From: an uncultured Clostridia bacterium
GTDB lineage: Bacteria; Bacillota; Clostridia; Oscillospirales; Oscillospiraceae
Assembly: GCA_946405655.1 (NCBI GenBank)
Contig: CAMJHX010000082.1
Span: forward strand, 1 to 6,130
Direction: 5' to 3'
Length of the DNA: 6,130 bases
The position numbers were made by a program, and so were the translations under genes. Below are positions 4,299 through 6,130 of this stretch, one piece after another. The notes under the pieces were generated by a model. It ran no database searches and had not been told where the DNA came from. It saw only the letters and a program-made list of their open reading frames with translations. Position 1 is the stretch's first letter; every line of letters starts with the position of its first letter.

Positions 4299-6130
4299 AT
4301 GGAACAGACAAAGAAAACGACAATGGAAAAGCGGCGGGAACGGGCGCTGCTCTGGCGGTTTTTGCGCGGGAGCAAGGGCTGGTTCCTGATCAGCATGGTC
4401 TCCGCCGCGGTTGCGGCGCTGTGCGACATGGTGACGCCGCAGATCGTGCGCGCGGCGGTGGACAACGCGCTCGGCGGGAAGGCGGCGAACCTCCCCGGCT
4501 TTGCGATGCGCCTCGTCGACCGCGCGGGCGGCTTCCGGTATCTCGGCGAGCACATTTGGATTATGGCTGTTGCGATCCTCATCGTCGCGGCGGTGAAGGC
4601 CGCGGCGCAGTATCTCTTCCGCGTGACGAACACGCGAGGGGCCGAGACGCTCACGAAGACGATGCGCGATCAGCTCTTCGGCCACATTGAGCGTCTCCCC
4701 TACGCGTGGCACAGCCAGCATCGGACGGGCGACATTATCCAGCGCTGCACGAGCGACATTGAGACGCTCAAGAGCTTTGTCTCCGAGCAGATGACGAGCA
4801 TCTTCCGCATCGTGGTACTGCTGGCGCTCAGTCTCTCCTTCATGCTCGGCATGAACTGGAAGCTCACGATCATCGCGATGCTGCCGGTGCCGTACATCAT
4901 CCTGCGGTCGGTACACTTCCACGGGAAGATCGGCAAGGCGTTCCTCAACTGCGACGAGAATGAGGGCAAGCTCTCCGCCATGGCGCAGGAGAATCTGACG
5001 GGCGTGCGCGTGGTGCGCTCGTTCGGGCAGGAGGCGCTCGAGCGCGAGCGCTTTGAGACGCAGAACGAATATTACACCGGGCTCTGGATGGAGCTGGCAA
5101 AGCCGCTCGCGCAGTTCTGGAGTCTGAGCGACGTGCTCTCCGGCGTGCAGATCCTGCTGATCGTGGTCTTCGGCTCGGTGCTGTGCATCCGGGGCGAGAT
5201 GACCGCGGGTGAATACATCGCCTTTCTCTCCTACGGCGCGATCATGACGTGGCCGGTGCGCATGCTCGGGCGCATGATCGCCGAGATGAGCAAGGCGGGC
5301 GTGAGCATGGACCGCATCGACTACATCATGGAGGCCGAGGAGGAACGCGAGACCGGAAAGGCTCTCAAGCCGGAACTCGATCAGGAGATCCGCTTCGAGC
5401 ACGTTTCCTTCTCCTATACAGAGGAGGGGCGCGAGGTGCTGCAGGACGTGAGCTTCACGGTGCCCGCCGGCACGACGCTCGGCATCCTCGGCGGCACGGG
5501 CAGCGGCAAGAGCACGCTCATGCTCCTGCTCGACAAGCTCTATCCGCTCGCGGAGGATCACGGACGCATCACGATCGGCGGCGTGGATCTGAAGGACATT
5601 GACACGGCGCACCTGCGCCGGAACATCGGCATGGTGCTGCAGGAGCCGTATCTCTTCAGCCGGACGATTCGGGAGAACATTGCGATCACGGACGAGACGA
5701 TGCCGATGGAGACCGTGCGCGAGGCGAGCCGCGCCGCCTGTCTCGACGAGACGGTGGAGCGCTTTGCCAAGGGCTACGACACCTTCGTGGGTGAGCGCGG
5801 CGTGACGCTCTCGGGCGGACAGAAGCAGCGCGCCGCCATCGCGCGGGCACTGACGCAGCACACGCCGATCCTCATTTTCGACGATTCGCTCTCCGCCGTG
5901 GACACTGAGACGGACGCAAAGATCCGCGCCGCGCTGGAGCAGCGCTTCGGCTCGGCGACGATCCTGCTCATCTCCCACCGCATCACAACGCTCTCCAAGG
6001 CCGACCAGATTCTCGTGCTCGACCGCGGGCGCATCGTGGAGCAGGGCGACCATGAGACGCTCTCGAAGGCGGGCGGGGTCTACCAGAAGATTTGCGAGAT
6101 TCAATCCGCCAGCGCAGAGGAGGTGAGCGC
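4299..6130 (+). CDS. ABC multidrug-type exporter half-transporter, degenerate-Walker-B subunit (right end cut off)
   Basis: At least 610 residues are present; the family is near 580-620, so only the end is missing. The membrane domain has six helices at about 28-50, 88-107, 168-185, 188-205, 281-298 and 306-328. The ATPase domain follows: A-loop Tyr373, Walker A GGTGSGKST (398-406, Lys404), Q-loop Gln448, signature LSGGQ (504-508), Walker B ILIFDD (524-529), D-loop SAVD (532-535) and H-loop His560. Asp529 stands where catalytic Glu is usual, and FDDSLSAVD is the form found in the degenerate member of heterodimeric exporters such as BmrC/YheI and TM287. A partner with Glu is therefore expected, probably just beyond the window, where an AGGAGGTGA begins. 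The start is uncertain: ATG 4299 leaves almost no leader, while ATG 4323 gives about 25 leader bases without a good ribosome binding site. The substrate cannot be read from the sequence. Confidence 0.93.
   Translation, partial: MEQTKKTTMEKRRERALLWRFLRGSKGWFLISMVSAAVAALCDMVTPQIVRAAVDNALGGKAANLPGFAMRLVDRAGGFRYLGEHIWIMAVAILIVAAVKAAAQYLFRVTNTRGAETLTKTMRDQLFGHIERLPYAWHSQHRTGDIIQRCTSDIETLKSFVSEQMTSIFRIVVLLALSLSFMLGMNWKLTIIAMLPVPYIILRSVHFHGKIGKAFLNCDENEGKLSAMAQENLTGVRVVRSFGQEALERERFETQNEYYTGLWMELAKPLAQFWSLSDVLSGVQILLIVVFGSVLCIRGEMTAGEYIAFLSYGAIMTWPVRMLGRMIAEMSKAGVSMDRIDYIMEAEEERETGKALKPELDQEIRFEHVSFSYTEEGREVLQDVSFTVPAGTTLGILGGTGSGKSTLMLLLDKLYPLAEDHGRITIGGVDLKDIDTAHLRRNIGMVLQEPYLFSRTIRENIAITDETMPMETVREASRAACLDETVERFAKGYDTFVGERGVTLSGGQKQRAAIARALTQHTPILIFDDSLSAVDTETDAKIRAALEQRFGSATILLISHRITTLSKADQILVLDRGRIVEQGDHETLSKAGGVYQKICEIQSASAEEVS
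6116..6127 (+). promoter_or_regulatory. Strong ribosome binding site for a gene beyond the right edge
   Basis: AGAGGAGGTGAG, an almost perfect match to the 16S rRNA anti-Shine-Dalgarno partner, lies in the last codons of the exporter gene. A start codon is expected about 5-9 bases later, near or beyond position 6131. That fits an overlapping or closely spaced partner subunit. Confidence 0.65.

Noticed and set aside
4251..6104. Open frame of 617 codons on the minus strand, opposite the ABC exporter.
   Set aside because: The + strand frame has every ABC exporter motif. The minus frame is Arg/His/Glu/Ala-rich antisense sequence without a domain.

Overview
The window looks like a chromosomal segment of a GC-rich, low-oxygen Firmicute, most likely a gut clostridium of the Oscillospirales type. 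This is an inference from AGGAGG-type ribosome binding sites, TTGACA/TATAAT-type promoters, a Gram-positive SH3b-NlpC/P60 wall hydrolase, and a sigma factor of the kind common in gut Clostridia. It carries four complete genes, one gene cut by the right edge, and a gene-free convergent region full of hairpins.

Left part, 1-2220 (+ strand): a strong promoter (TTGACA, 17 bp, TACAAT) has a perfect 6-6-6 dyad over its -10. That dyad also reads, on the minus strand, as a full match to the WalR (YycF) box consensus. It drives a small cytoplasmic protein of unknown function (153-440, TTG start). After a 125-base structured spacer with no visible promoter comes a secreted peptidoglycan hydrolase with five SH3b domains and an NlpC/P60 catalytic domain (566-2128). 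Two back-to-back hairpins end the unit.

Middle, 2221-2765: no credible gene. It lies between converging genes and holds a dense series of GC-rich hairpins. Three of them share one layout, a 9-bp stem next to CTAC(G/A)G. Two of those are inverted copies whose only four differences are compensatory base-pair swaps. A hairpin at 2728-2760 ends the minus-strand operon.

Right-centre, 2766-4177 (- strand): a two-gene operon with an ATGA stop/start overlap. It encodes an ECF-like sigma factor followed by a single-pass membrane protein: a cytoplasmic N-terminal part resembling sigma-linked partner proteins, one membrane helix, and an outside SurA_N-like domain. I read it as a sigma/anti-sigma pair that senses the cell envelope. 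The second gene also has a strong internal ribosome binding site and ATG just before the membrane helix.

Right end, 4178-6130: an AT-rich divergent promoter region with two dyads separates the sigma operon from an ABC exporter half-transporter. The exporter's Walker B motif carries Asp where catalytic Glu is expected, as in the degenerate member of heterodimeric multidrug exporters. A near-perfect Shine-Dalgarno sequence at the right edge suggests that the partner subunit starts just outside the window.

Overall theme: cell-envelope maintenance (wall hydrolase), envelope sensing (sigma and membrane partner) and export (ABC transporter). Whether these units are functionally linked is not shown by the sequence.
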